Positions 30,675-43,371 are shown, counted from the stretch's first letter. The stretch is DNA of 64,000 nucleotides from Agrocybe praecox (GCA_964017145.1 OZ024840.1:4899401-4963400); one strand, 5' to 3'. Translations and numbers: made by a program. The notes: generated by a model from the sequence alone, not told the origin.

Positions 30675-33600
30675 ATGGACACCACACCACAACCTATCAC
30701 CACTCCTTCTGCCACTGTGGAGCAACTCCTGCACCAGATCACTCTCCTTACCCAGGAGTTAAATCTCTTGAAACAGCAGCAACAACAGTCTATCACAACA
30801 CCCACCACTCAGTCACCTTTCTTCTCTGCTGCTAGAGAGGTTTACTCTGTTCTTTCATCTCATGCTGTCACTTCCTCTTCTGCTAAAATCTCTCCTCCTG
30901 AAACCTTTGATGGTTCCATGCAGAAAGCAGAAGCCTTCCTCAGTCAACTCAAGTTATACTTCTGGGGAAAGAATATCACAGATGACTTTCAAAAAGTTGT
31001 TTGTGCTCTCTCCTTCATGAAAGGAGGCACTGCTGGGAAGTGGGCACTTGAGAAGACCAAGATTTTAGATGAAGATTATCCTAAGGATGGCCTTTGGGAT
31101 GATTTTGTCCATGAATTCAGGGAAGTCTTTGCAGACCCAGACCCTGCTAGCACTGCCAGACACAAAGTGAATCTCCTCAAGCAGGGAAGCCAAACTGCTG
31201 ATGAGTATGTGGCTAGCTTCAGGGAATTGGTTGCTGATACTGGGTACAATGTTGCTGCATTGGTTGAGAAGTTTCAGACTGGGCTTAACAGATCTCTCAG
31301 GGAAAAGGTCTACAGTGTACCTGAGATGCCCAAAACTCTGAAAGGCTGGATTTCCTGGGCTACCAAGCTTGACAGGCAATGGAGACAGATGGAAGCATTC
31401 AACAAATCTACTTCCTCTTCTTCTTGTCCACTTTCCAAGGCTCCTTCTTCAAACAAGCCTCAGTTCAAGCCTGCTGCCCCCAGCTCATCTTCCTTTGCTG
31501 GTAATCATAGGAGTCAAGTGTCTCAGGCAAAGCAATCAGATGTGGTCCCTATGGAAGTAGATTCAGGATGGAAGTCAGTCAGGCCCTTTATTTGCTTTAA
31601 ATGCAGAAAACCTGGTCACAAGGCAGAGTACTGTAGATCTACAGTGAACATCAATGCCATGAACCATGAGGAGCTGAAAGACTTTTATGGGAAACTGATC
31701 AAGAAAGAACAAGGAACCAAGGATAAATCAGAAGAGTTTTTAAAGGCTCCATTGGTGAAAGACATGTCCCAATGGAATAGATTTAATGTATTAGAAGATG
31801 AAAGTGATAAAACCAATCCCTCCTCTTCAAATTCTGATACAGAAATCATGCCCTCTGATTCACCTTCTTCCTCTCCTCCTGAAAGAATCTACATTCTGAA
31901 CCACAAGCCTAAGACCTCTACCTATCTGTCAGTTACACTAAAGACAATGGATACAGGAAAAAGGCTTTCTGTGAATGCTTTGCTTGACTCTGGTGCCACT
32001 GGTCTTTTTCTGGATACTGGTTTTGTGAAATATCATAATCTAAACACAAGAAAACTTCCTAGAGCCATTCCTGTCTACAATGTAGATGGAACCCTCAACA
32101 AGAGTGGCTCTATTCATGAAGAAGTTGATTTGATTATGATCTACAAAAACCATACAGAAAAGGCTACCTTTGCTATATGTGACTTAGGAGATAAAACTGC
32201 TATTATTGGACACACCTGGCTTTATCTACACAATCCTAATGTTGACTGGCAGAAAGGGGATGTTCAATTTCTCAGATGTCCACCTGATTGTCACATGGAA
32301 GTTGTTAGAGCCAGGAGGAAGAGGCAAAAAATAGCTGCAGTGCAAAGAAGGCAGCTTCCTCAATTTGATGATGAAGGTGTAGATCTTGTAGATCAGTCAC
32401 CTGACTCAGATATTGAGCCTGAGGATAGAATTTTTATCTCTTGTCTACATCCTCAGAACCAGTACATCAATGCCACCTCCACTGTGTCCCAAAAATTGGC
32501 AGAAGAATCTCATCAACTAGCTGATTCCCCAAAGAAATCCTTTGAAGAAGCTGTCCCCAAGCATTATCATCAATTCAAAGGGGTATTCTCAAAGGAATCT
32601 TTTGATAGGCTACCAGATAGAAAGCCTTGGGATCATGCTATTGAGGTGAAGCCTAGTTCAGAGCCATATAGATCCAAGATTTATCCTCTTTCACCTAAAG
32701 AGCAAAAAGAACTTGATGCTTTTTTAGAGGAAAATCTGAAATCTGGCAGAATCAGACCTTCTAAGTCACCTATGGCATCCCCTGTCTTTTTTGTCAAGAA
32801 GAAGGATGGCTCTCTTAGACTAGTTCAGGACTACAGAAAGCTTAATGAAATGACCATCAAAAACTCCTACCCTTTGCCTCTCATCTCTGACATAATCACT
32901 AAACTCAGTAAAGCTAAATACTTCACCAAGCTGGATGTCAGATGGGGATTTAACAATGTCAGAGTTAAGGAAGGAGATGAATGGAAAGCAGCCTTCAGAA
33001 CCAATAGAGGGCTGTTTGAACCACTGGTCATGTTCTTTGGCTTAACTAATAGTCCTGCCACTTTCCAAACTATGATGAATGATATCTTCATAGAGCTCAT
33101 TGATGGCAATGTTGTCATTGTCTACATGGATGACATATTGGTTTTCACTGAGACTCTTGAACATCATAGGGAAGTAGTCAAGAAGGTTCTGAAAATCCTA
33201 GAAGAGAACAAACTCTACCTCAAAGCAGAAAAATGTGAATTTGAAAAGGAAAAGATTGAATATCTTGGACTTATCATTTCACAAGGCAAGATTGAGATGG
33301 ATCCTGTCAAGGTAGAGGGAGTCTCCAAATGGCCTGAACCTGAAAATGTCAAGGATGTTCAATCATTCTTGGGATTTGTTAACTTCTACAGAAGGTTCAT
33401 AGAGGATTTTGCAGACATTGCCAAGCCACTGCATGAATTGACAAAGAAGGGAACAGTCTGGAGATGGGGACTTAGACATTAGGAAGCCTTTGACCAGCTA
33501 AAGCTTAAGGTCACATCCTCCCCTGTTTTGGTTTTTCCTGATGATAATAAGCCATATAAAGTTGAAGCAGATAGCTCAGATTATGCTACTGGGGCTGTCT

Positions 33601-35621
33601 TATCTCAGGAAGGATCAGATGGGAAATGGCATCCTGTTGCTTTTATGTCTAAGAGCCTTTCTGAAGTAGAAAGAAATTATGAGATTCATGACAAGGAAAT
33701 GCTGGCAATTATCAGGGCACTAGATGAATGGAGACATTATCTTGAAGGGACTCAACATACCTTTGAGATTTGGACAGACCACAAAAATCTAGAGTACTTT
33801 ATGACTGCCCAGAAGCTAAGCAGAAGGCAGGCCAGATGGTCACTCTTTTTGTCCAGATTTGACTTTTCTCTTCATCATAGGCCTGGTATAAAATCCTTAA
33901 AGCCAGATGCCCTGTCAAGAAGATCAGATCATAAGAAAGGGGAAAATGATAATGAAAATGTAGTTCTCCTCAAACCTTCCTACTTCAAAATCCAAGCTCT
34001 CAAACAGGGGCACACCATTTTGTCTGGTCCTGAGACTGATCTTCTTAAGAAAATCAGAGAAGCAAAGGACATGGATGAAAAGGTTGTGAAGGCAGTACAG
34101 GAATTGAAGGGATCCTCAACCAAGAAGATAGAAGGACAGGAATGGGCAGAAGAGCAAGGACTTATTCTCTACAGAGGGAAAGTGTATGTTCCCAAAGACA
34201 AAGATCTTAGAAGGAAAATTGTGGAACTACATCATGATGCCTACATTGCTGGACATCCAGGAAAATGGAAGACAATAGAGCTTGTCTCTAGAAATCATTG
34301 GTGGCCAGGAATGTCTCACTACATTGCAGCCTACACTAGAAGCTGTGATAGATGTAACAGGACAAAGACATTTCCAGCTAAGCCTGTTGGCTTTCTGACT
34401 CCTACTGAAATTCCTTCTGATGTCTGGCAAACCATTACTGTGGACTTTATCACTGGATTACCTGAGTGTCAAGGGTACAATGCCATTATGATAGTTGTAG
34501 ATAGGCTTAGCAAGATGATCCATATCATACCTACCACAGATGAGGTCACATCTGAAGGTACTGCTAAGCTCTACAGGGACTATGTCTGGAAACTGCATGG
34601 TCTACCCATCAAAATAATCTGTGATAGAGGTCCCCAGTTTGTCTCCAAGTTTATGAAAGAGCTCAACTCCTTATTAGGTATTCAGACTGCTTCATCTACA
34701 GCCTATCACCCTCAGACAGATGGTCAAACTGAGAGGGTAAATCAAGAAGTAGAACAATACCTCAGGCTCTTCATAAACCATAGACAAGATGACTGGGTAG
34801 AATGGTTGTCCTTAGCTGAATTCTCCTACAACAACAGAGTTCAAGCATCCACTAGGCAAACACCCTTCATGCTCAATAATGGTAGACATCCCAGGATGGG
34901 CACAGAACCCCTTAGAGACAGCAAGATAGACACTGTAGATACCTTTGTGAAAAACATGGAAGAGGCCAGAAAAGAAGCAGAGTCTGCCCTCAAAAAGGCT
35001 GCTGATGATATGGCCAAATTCTATGATAGACACAGAGGTGCACCTACTGAGTATAAGGTTGGAGACATGGTTTGGCTAGATGGCAAGGACTTGAAGACTG
35101 ATAGGCCTTCCAAGAAATTGGAGGACAAAAGATATGGACCATACAAGATCACCAAAGTTGTTGGTCCAAATGCCTATGAATTGAAATTGCCTTCTACCAT
35201 GAAGATCCATCCTGTATTCAATGTGGTCAAGCTCATGCCTCATCATCCTGATCCAGTTGGTAGAAAGCCCCCTTCCAGACCTCCACCAGTTATCAAAGGA
35301 GAAAACCCTGAATGGGAAGTTGATTACATCAAGGACAGCAGATTATTCAGAAATAAGCTGCAGTACTTGGTGAAATGGAAAAACTACCCAAATGAAGAAA
35401 GTACTTGGGAACCTGCTGAAAATCTGAAGAGGGCAGCTAAATCAATCAAGGAATTCCATGCAAAACACCCAGCTGCTCCCAGAAAGATTTCTGCCTTAAC
35501 TTTTGATACACTTTCATTTTCTCCTCTAATTAATTTTACTGAACCTCCACCTCCTCTGAAACCCTCCAAACTCAGTCATACATGTGCACATTGCGGGAAA
35601 TGTGCCTTAGAGAGGGGGTGA
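30675..35621 (+). pseudogene. Fused gag-pol of element 4 with a single nonsense codon
   Basis: ATG 30675 opens a fused Gag-Pol: capsid region, CCHC knuckle near residue 305 (CFKCRKPGHKAEYC), joining segment EEFLKAPLVKDM, protease DSGATG near 436, RT with YMDD near 816, up to codon 935. TAG at 33480-33482 then replaces the CAG of elements 3 and 5 (LRHQEAFDQ). The frame continues without shift from 33483 through RNase H, integrase (HHCC; Asp, Asp, Glu all present), GPY/F and chromodomain to the stop at 35619-35621. The stop falls between the RT connection and RNase H, so RT lacking RNase H and integrase would be made unless the codon is read through. Confidence 0.93.
35608..35621 (+). promoter_or_regulatory. 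Polypurine tract of element 4
   Basis: TAGAGAGGGGGTGA directly precedes TGTCAGGG at 35622. It encodes the last Pol residues, and the TGA stop abuts the LTR. Confidence 0.75.
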
Positions 35622-36085
35622 TGTCAGGGTTTCCCTTATTTTCCCTCATTTTTCTATATTTATTTCGCATTTTTCCCTTTTGTAGATGTGTAGATATCTT
35701 ATCTGTTTCATATCTTTGATTATCTCTTGATTATCATTTGATTAGATACTTATCACTTGATTTCCCATGAGCACAGCCTCATTCATTCTACATCATTCCA
35801 CATCATTCTTTTACTTTCTTTATGATGTCATTGCCTTACTCATCATTCCCTTCTATGATATCATAGAGGAATATTCTAGAATAGCTGTAGGGTATATATA
35901 CTAGACATGTATGTAGCTGTAGCCCCAGCTTCAATCTCTTAGGATATCCACTATCATTGGTGTGATCTCTTAGAACCATTGAGTGTCTCTCTCTCTCTCT
36001 CTTCATCTCTCTCTCTCTCTCTCTCTCTCTCTTGCTTTGTCTTTGTTGGTGGCCTTGTCACACTGATCTTAGTGTTGCCCTGACA
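35622..36085 (+). repeat. 3' LTR of element 4
   Basis: 464 bp; differs from the 5' LTR at a few positions near its start (TTTCCCTTA against TTTCCCCTA) and by one T in a T run. Confidence 0.95.
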
Positions 36086-36133
36086 CACGCCTACCCGCCA
36101 GCATCTCCTTCCTCACCTTCCCTCCACCACTTG

Positions 36134-36300
36134 ACCACTGCCTCCCCTGGATAGGGACGTGAGTGGTTGCTTGATAACACAACGGACACGACGACAATGG
36201 CAGTGTAAGCACACAATGACCACGACAGCGACGTAGGCACAGCGGTGACGACGGCAGTGTACGCACACGGCCATGATGAGGATGAAGCAATAGGCTTCAT
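36134..36300. repeat. GC-rich repeat unit, copy 2 (right of element 4)
   Basis: Same unit as 29535-29700. The 36086-36133 stretch (CGCCTACCCGCCAGCATC...) continues the repeat from where element 4 interrupted copy 1, so the two units were a tandem array before insertion. Copy 2 is itself interrupted at the same internal point (GGCTTCATGCC) by the 891-bp TIR element. Confidence 0.8.
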
Positions 36301-36303
36301 GCC

Positions 36304-37194
36304 CACCTATAGCAGTCCTTTTTATATATGATGCATTGGTATCTGCCCAACACTATGATACATCCAGAATGGTACTTGCCTGGCCTGGCAGTTGCCAGTC
36401 CAACTTCATGTATATGTCTATTATCATGTGATAGTCATGTGATAGAGTGCACAGCCACCTATAGTCAGGTGAAAGTCATGTGATCTGGTGCACAGCCACC
36501 AAAAAATAAAGTTGTAGAGAAAAATTCAAAAGCTATGCTAAATATTTTTTATTACATAATCATCCATGGTTCAGCCACAAAACGCAAAATATCCGCAGAA
36601 AGCCGGATACAAATCAAAATAAATAATCAAAATATTTGTACAGGGCCAAATATTTGTTCTAAAATCATCAAAAAATGCGTACTATACCATTTTAGGCTTG
36701 ATCTATCCAAATATGTAAAATGTTCTAAAAATAGATCGGGCTAAAAATAAATCTGTTCTAAAAATAGATTTGATCTTATTTGGTCTTGTCTTAGTTGCCA
36801 TCATTATGTGTTGATGGGCCTTTATGCTAAAACCTCAAAGTCCAAAGTTCACTTGCCTTATTAAAGTACTTGGGTGTGACATCACTTAAGTTCCAAGTTG
36901 TTTGGTGTTTGGGTGTGTTGGTGGCTGATCATAGCATATTTATTATTTGTTTGTATTTGAGGCCATAAAATTGTGGCAGTGGACCCTGAATATATAAATA
37001 GAGGCAAGCAAAAAGTCATGCTTTTGTATTTTGATGCAATCAGTAACAACTAGTCACAGCACATGACCAGTCAACCATATATGCAGTGAAGCAGAGGAGT
37101 CTGGCAACTACCAGGCCAGGCAAGTACCATTCTGGATGTATCATAGTGTTGGGCAGCTACCAATATTCATATAGAAATGTGACTGCTATGGCTG
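36304..37194 (+). mobile_element. Non-autonomous TIR DNA transposon, copy A (891 bp)
   Basis: Ends are CACCTATAGCAGTCC and, inverted, CAGCCATAGCAGTCAC, with imperfect terminal inverted repeats of about 95 bp whose inner part (CTGCCCAACACTATGATACA) is nearly perfect. No transposase is encoded; a 69-codon frame inside has no recognisable motif. An identical-length copy lies inverted at 44341-45231. The CA(G/C)-type ends and a 7-8 bp duplication (TCATGCC) suggest a hAT-like element. The right flank is ribonucleotide reductase sequence, the left flank the GC-rich repeat. Confidence 0.88.
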
Positions 37195-38180
37195 ATATCA
37201 CAGCTTCTGAGCAGGGACGACCTTGCGAGCACGTCCTTCAGCCTCGTATTTGATATACAAGGCCTCAAACTCGGTGCCGTAAACTTTGTGCAGATTGGGC
37301 GCCTTGCTTGGGCAGAACAAAGACCAGTTCTTGTTAGCTTCGACGCGCTTCACGCTGTAAACTCCGTTAAAAACGGTCAGGCAACCAATAAATAATCCAT
37401 AACTTACAAGAGGTCATTGATCCAAAGGGCGTAGAACAAGTCGCGAGAGCGAACTTCCTCCTTCCCGTGATTCTTGCGTAAGTCAAGGAATTCAAAGACA
37501 TCTGTGTGCCATGGCTCGAGGTAGATGGCAAATGCACCTGGACGCTTGTTGCCTCCTTGATCCACGTAACGAGCAGTGGCTTCATGCACTCGCAACATCG
37601 GTACGATACCATTCAAATACCCATTGGTGCCTGCGATATATGATCTAATAAATCATAGGCCAGTAAGCATCGAATTGTCAGTAAATTGTATCACAAACAA
37701 AAACGTACCCGGTGGCACGAATGTTATGAATGTTCAAGCCAATTCCTCCCGCAGTCTTGCTAATCATAGCAGAGTCTTTAATGTATCATAGATGTCCTCA
37801 ATAGAATCATCCTTCATGGCAACAAGGAAGCATGAGCTGAGCTGAGGGTGAGGGGTTCCGGCATTGAACAGAGTGGGCGAGGTGTGGGTGAAGTATCGTT
37901 CTGACATGAGGTTGTAAGCAGAGTGTCATTGCAGATAAGGAAAAGAAAAGAAAAAGAAACACTGGAAGGGGTGCGAAGGGGTTGGGGTTTGGTGGTGCGG
38001 GAGCAAGACGAAGAGAACGAAGCACAAAAACGCGCCTCAATCAAGGCGTGGGTGAAGTATCGTTCCGACATGAGGTTGTAAGTTTGAAGTACTTGCTCAA
38101 TGTCCCTTCCGTGTATTCCAACAGCAATGCGCACGATCATGTGCGGAAGCCTCTTAGCGACACAGCCATCGAGAGGGAGA
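37195..38180 (-). pseudogene. Ribonucleotide reductase large subunit, middle part
   Basis: Minus-strand exons encode [115 protein letters not shown] and [20 protein letters not shown] up to VVPAQKL, where the sequence meets the TIR element. This is the class I R1 core. Introns are 45-65 bp (e.g. GTACGT...TTAG). Defects: a 1-nt deletion near 37790 ([11 protein letters not shown]) and a local duplication of about 37 bp (37881-37918 and 38046-38082) around a 127-bp insert. The C-terminus lies at 45232-46196 on the other strand; about 230 residues between are missing. Confidence 0.88.
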
Positions 38181-38408
38181 AGGTAGGAGCGTTCTAAGGT
38201 TTTGAACCGAAGTAGCTGTAGCTGAAGTCACAGTGTAGATGAATGTATATCTTTGCAGTTCTCGCAGTTCTAGATTCGTCTGTGTAGTGATGTGACTATG
38301 ACAAATGTAGTGACTGTCACTCACACCTGGTTAACATGAGTCAGTGCTCTCCAATTCACTCTGGCATTTGCACCCCATTGTGTCATTCCCCAGCATCCTC
38401 CCTGTACC
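38181..38408. other. Spacer
   Basis: No recognisable gene. It separates the RNR fragment from a divergently oriented small gene. Confidence 0.4.
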
Positions 38409-38955
38409 ATGGAGGTAACCAACATTGAGATCCCCCACATAAAGAAGGAATTTCTTTGTCCATGAGGAATCCAAGTTCGCTACAAAGTCTGGCACAACAG
38501 CATCTTTGATGTTGATTCAGTTCCCAACATTGGTTCGACCGGAGATCTTTTTCTCTTTCATGGTGGTGCCAAGATTCAAATCTATTGGAAAGCCCGGGTC
38601 AAGTGGCTTGAAGTCGCTATGAGGCCACAGTTAGAGATCCAGCATCCCACAATTAGGAAAGCCTCATTACATGGTACCATCTTGGGACCAGAATGGAGAT
38701 ACGACTCCAACTGTGGCCTTGGCATTAAATCATACGGCTTTCACTATTGGGCAATGATTTACCTCAAAACTCTCCAACCAGGTACAAACCAACATAATGC
38801 CATTGAAGTGACTGAAAAATGGTAAAAGCTATTTTATTGACATATTTTCACACTGCTCATTCTTATTCAGTAGAAAGAGGAAGGGACAGAGAGGGGACCA
38901 TCAGCAGAGGGAAGAGAACGAAGTCATTGAGGTCATTGTAATAGATTCAGATTAA
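38409..38955 (+). pseudogene. Small protein with basic patch and SUMO-interaction-like acidic tail, one TGA
   Basis: ATG 38409 starts MEVTNIEIPHIKKEFLCP; TGA at 38463-38465 follows, and the same frame continues GIQVRYKVWHNSIFDVD, FLFHGGAKIQIYWKARVKWLEV, GPEWRYDSNCGLGI and FHYWAMIYLKTLQPG. An intron 38822-38870 (GTAAAA...TTCAG) joins it in phase to CRKRKGQRGDHQQREENEVIEVIVIDSD and a stop at 38955. The tail has a nuclear-localisation-like RKRK followed by a hydrophobic core flanked by acids (VIEVIVIDSD), the pattern of a SUMO-interacting motif. The TGA most simply derives from CGA. Family and function are not recognised. Confidence 0.45.
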
Positions 38956-41087
38956 TGTTTAAGTCCTACTAGTCCAAAAATTCAAACATTTTGCATTTCA
39001 CTGTTTAAAGGTACAAAACACATACACAGTCAACGTATAAAGGGCATAAAAAGAAAGAAGTAAAAGAGAAAAGGAAAAAATTGTCTAGCTAGCACCAAGG
39101 AGCTAACTTGTTAAGAGGCAGACAATGAAGAAGAAGAGAAAGAGGAAAAAAGTCAGTACTAAATAGGTAATATAGAAGAAACTGGTTATAAATGAACGGT
39201 CAACTGTAAGCCTACTCTGTATACCAGGAAGAGTATTGAGCGAGCGAGTGCACCCCAAGGCAAATGCAGAGGTGGATGGATGGATGGATGGATCCCAGCT
39301 CTTCCTTCCCTCTCGACTCGATCCCACCGTTCACGTTTCACATCTCGAATAATCCTTTCGTTCCTCTAAGTTGCCTCATCTGCGAGCATACACAAGCAAA
39401 AGGTTTGATGTTCGGTTTTTTCACGCTTCCAGATCCTCCGAGCACGTTCGTGGTTGATTTTTTCCAGATTCCAGCTAGCTGCATTGAAAGTGTCGTTGAA
39501 TAGGTATCCTATGACAGGATAGTCACTGGCTGCACAGAACACTTCGTATGATTGGTGATATTATTAGCACTCTGTTATAGAAGAGGCGAATCATGACGGC
39601 AGGCAATGTGATTAGTGAAGTAAGATTTTAAAAGGTAGAAATGAACTCACATAGGCAGGCACTGCGGGTACGCACCTAGTGGCGCCTGCATTGATTAGAA
39701 ACAATCCAAAGTACCGTACTAGGTTATTCGTGAAATAGGCAGACAAGAAAAGGCCAACCATAGTGATGATGTTTTGTACAACCATCCATAGAGCACATTT
39801 CCTGGTCCTATTAGAAACCCAAGCGAAGAAGAAGCAAGAGGCACCCTAAGCAAGTGAAAAAGCACGAAAAAAACTGAAAGAAAGAAAAGAAATCCAATTG
39901 GCCCGAGTCCGTTCTGTTCATAGACATCTCGTCTCGTCTCGTCCAAGTCCTACGTCCTCGAATAACCGGTCCTCCTGGAATAAAACGGCCAATCCACTGG
40001 CGGACAGATTTTCTACGAGGAGAGCGAGCGAGCGAGGCGTCATCGATAAACCAGAGCAAAGGAGCAAAACATCATCAATAAACCAAAGCAAAGGGGCCAG
40101 CATGATCAATTGGCATTGACCCAGACCGACAGACAGACCGAGGGAATGTACAAGAGTGTGTCATCAATTATCCAGCACATCGCACATCACATCACATCAC
40201 ATCCATCAATTCCTTCCTATACCGATGGACACGACGGGACGAAAATGCACCCAACGCCCATCCAAATCCCGACCCGAAAGAGAAAAGGAGTAGGCTTCGA
40301 AGGCGCCAACCACCCAGAACGAGGACTCGCGTCAAAAACAGTCAACCAATGGCAGCGGCAACGGATCGACAAGACGAGACAAGGGGCAGACCACCACCGA
40401 TAGACATGCAGGTACGTAGGTGAATAAGTCCAGAGACCTTGATTCGGTCCCTCCTTCCTTTGTTTTTTCCTAAAAAAAACCTAAAAACATCTCCCAAATT
40501 CCATAATATCGAAAATGCATTCCAATAAATAGCAGAATAAAAATAGTCGAAAGGAAACAAAAAAAAAAAACAATGAGCCTAAACCGTTCTTTCAGATAAC
40601 AAGACAGCAAAAGTAAAAATATAATAGTGATTATTAAAAGGGAGGAGGCATGGAGAAGCATAAACATAGACGTAGGAAAGGGTAGTGGTAATGGTGCAAA
40701 TGAAAATAAAGGGTAGGGGATGAAGAAGAAAAAGAGAAAAGAAAGAAAAGTCGACATACGATAAAGAAAGCAAAGAAACGCGATACGATGCAGATGAGCT
40801 ATAAAAGCCATGGATGGATCGAAATCGCAGTGTCTCGATTTTCCTGGAATTTAACGCATTGCAATCCCAAGAACCCTCCTTCGAAAACATTGCGACCTTC
40901 CGAATTTTTTCGGTTAACCCACCTTCCATAAATAACGAGACGTAAGCACGACTTGAACCGTAGCACAACTAATCCGCACATACCATGTAAAATTCAGTAG
41001 CAATTTTTGGAAGACCCTCTCCAAGAACGGGACGTCCTCACGTCCATGTGACTTTCTCTCTATCTTGAAGATCCTAATGTTGGCCAG
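38956..41087. other. Long non-coding-looking stretch
   Basis: No convincing gene on either strand. Contains ATGG microsatellite-like repeats near 39275-39293, GAGCGAGCGA repeats near 40020-40035, several AT-rich parts and poly-A runs (40559-40570). Some of it could be the remainder of the GH63 locus, but no catalytic-domain continuation was found. Confidence 0.4.
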
Positions 41088-42195
41088 GCATGGACGGGAG
41101 GGTCGACATCGCTGAAATTCCATTCGTATGCAGGAATCTGACCGTCAGGCTTCATGTACCACTCGCGTGTAAGCTGATCTAGCTGTTTCTGCATGAAAGC
41201 CGGATCGACTACAGCCAGAGGTATGCAATGGAAGGCCGTATCCTAAGCAGCGAAGAAGGGGTATTCCCATCTAAACTTATAGGTTAACATATGTGACATA
41301 TTTTCAAATGAACTGGAACATACTTATCAGGCATAGAAAGGATATCCTCGATATGCATGTGTTTCCATGCCTAGAAAAGCGAGTGTCAGAACTCGAAAAT
41401 AAAACCCCAGTTCCACAGAAAGTAGTAACTTACTTGATTTCTGATAAACTTTCTTCCAGGAGGGGGTGGTGGTTGCGCCGGATCACCCCCCAACCACTCT
41501 TTCTGAATGAATCGATAATACTGCTTAGTCCACAACATTCCACCAAATGCCTGCCACATGATTTGCTTCAAGTCATCGCTGATGGGCCCAAATACAAATG
41601 AGCTATAAAATCCATCTGCCTCTTGCCTCCTCTCCTCGACCGCATCGTCAAAAGCGATCTCGTCCTCAAGAGTGATATCGCGACCGATATGCGAGGGAGT
41701 GAGCTTGAGACGTACAACAGCGCATCCGCCCTGCCCAGGGACGTTGGCGAAAGTGTAGTGAGCACCTGATTTGGTGCCTTTTTGCTCGGGGTTGATGAAG
41801 GATGGCATAAGCGGGAACAGAGTGCAAGGGCCTTCTTCCGGCAAGTTAGGTTTTTCGTCACCAAATGATGACGCGGTCTGTTCTTGCGATTCCGAGCTGG
41901 GAGGGCGGTGAGAAGAGATGATGTGATCATAGAACGTGTCCTTAACATATGCCGATTCGTTCGTCCCACCATATAACCTGCTAAAGTTGGTGTTGTTCTC
42001 GGTGGACATAAGCTCTGACTGTACAACATCGACATCTGGATCAACTTCAAAGTCATTTGTCGGTCCGACGGGTGGTGGAGATGGAAGGCAGTACAGGTGC
42101 GTTTTGCCGAGAGTTGGGTGTCGGACACTGACACAGCGGATCACATCATTGCCTCGGACGGATCCACTCATGCTGGGCATAGGAGGTTGGATCAT
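41088..42195 (-). pseudogene. GH63-like glycoside hydrolase, truncated
   Basis: Exons about 42195-41434, 41370-41324 and 41275-41088 encode RLYGGTNESAYVKDTFYDHI, VPGQGGCAVVRLKLTPSHIG, IAFDDAVEERRQEADGFYSS, MWQAFGGMLWTKQYYRFIQK, EWLGGDPAQPPPPPGRKFIRN, HIEDILSMPDK, EYPFFAA-stop-[24 protein letters not shown] and DVDPPVHAW. The motif order matches fungal GH63-family (mannosyl-oligosaccharide glucosidase-like) proteins. TAG at 41245-41243 takes the place of the Trp in the AAWDTAFH motif, the last intron acceptor is off by one base relative to the frame, and everything after VHAW (most of the catalytic barrel) is missing. A decayed fragment; the N-terminus is also uncertain. Confidence 0.65.
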
Positions 42196-43371
42196 GTTTG
42201 AGGGTGGTGGTAGTAGTTGCAGAGACGGAGAGAGCGGAGAGGGCAAAGGCGGAGACGAAGGTGTTGTTGATGCAGAAGACGGGGAGGAGGAATGAGAAGA
42301 GAAGGAAGGACGAGGAAGGCAGAGGCAGGGAAGGACACCAGCACAGCTGGATCAATGGTGGGGAAAAGAAGAAAGAAAGCTACCTACAAATTAACTAACT
42401 AACTAAGAAGAATATCCAGAAATCCAACATAGCGCTAGAAGAAAAACGATCCAAACGATACTGAGACACGGCGAGAGAGAGAGTAATTAAAAGTAAATGC
42501 GTAATGGCGAAGCACGTAGGTAAAGTATATAAGACACAGTAGCTAGGTAGGTACTATAAGATCATGGTAAATGCAGATGACAATGGGACATAAGAGAAAC
42601 AGAAACATGAGGACGTGGATGGACTGGGAGGGAGAAGGGAAGTGGATGGGATGGAACGAGACATGGATCATGAAGAAAAAAAAAGAGAAAGAAAGAAATG
42701 GAAAACTGAAAAAGCCGAGACTGGGTAGGGAATCATGACGTAAGAAAGATCATGGATGGATGGTAGGTCGGGGAATGATGTTGATGGAGAGAAAGGAAAA
42801 GCGAGTCTATCATCAGAGAGAGAGAGGAAACGTAACCGGAAAGCGATATATCAAAGCAGCAGGCAGGAGATAGGCAGGCAGGAAAGCGGACAACACGGGA
42901 AGTCGTAGTGTTGTGGATGGGTATGGATGAATGGTATCCAAAAGAAAATGTCCGAAAATGGATCTAGGCAAATAAAATAAAAAACACCAAAGAGGAAAAT
43001 CCAGAAAGAGCTGCATGGAACACCCCTCCAATCTAAGCAAACCGACTCAAAAACCCACCAGCCCTCGACGGAGGTCTGACGCTTGCATTCCTGTTCATGC
43101 CCATACCGAGCCCCAGCTTGTCTCTTCCATAACGCGCCCGATGGACGACAAAATCAACATCCCCCGCATGCTGGTGCCGGTGCGTATGCCCATGCGTAGA
43201 AGGTATCTAACGCTCATGCACGTCTACCTTTTCCTCGCTTGTGCTGCGCGTCATCATCTTGGGCGGGGATGGGGGAGTAGAGAGACGACGAGGCTTGGGA
43301 GGGATAAGCGGGGCAGGCGTCTGCGTACAGTGTTGCATTGACGCGGAGGTGGCAGCCTTAGCAGTTAGATT
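42196..43371. other. Unassigned region
   Basis: Purine-rich, low-complexity upstream of the GH63 fragment (GAAAGAAAG-type runs 42670-42700). A minus-strand Ser/Pro-rich frame near 43207-43375 has no recognisable domain. Confidence 0.4.

Larger units (their letters stand above)
29704..36085 (+). mobile_element. Ty3/gypsy chromovirus, element 4 (full length, one stop in pol)
   Basis: 6382-bp plus-strand element with LTRs of 465 and 464 bp that differ at only a few positions. Flanks are CACAC (29699-29703) and CACGC (36086-36090), a 4/5 match that fits a target duplication with one later G-to-A change. It is inserted in a tandem-like GC-rich repeat. Gag-pol is a single fused frame, as in element 1, with one TAG at 33480. 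Confidence 0.95.

Noticed and set aside
36535..36744. Identical 69-codon frame in both TIR copies as a transposase gene
   Set aside because: Far too short and without catalytic motifs; identity simply reflects the recent common origin of the two 891-bp copies.
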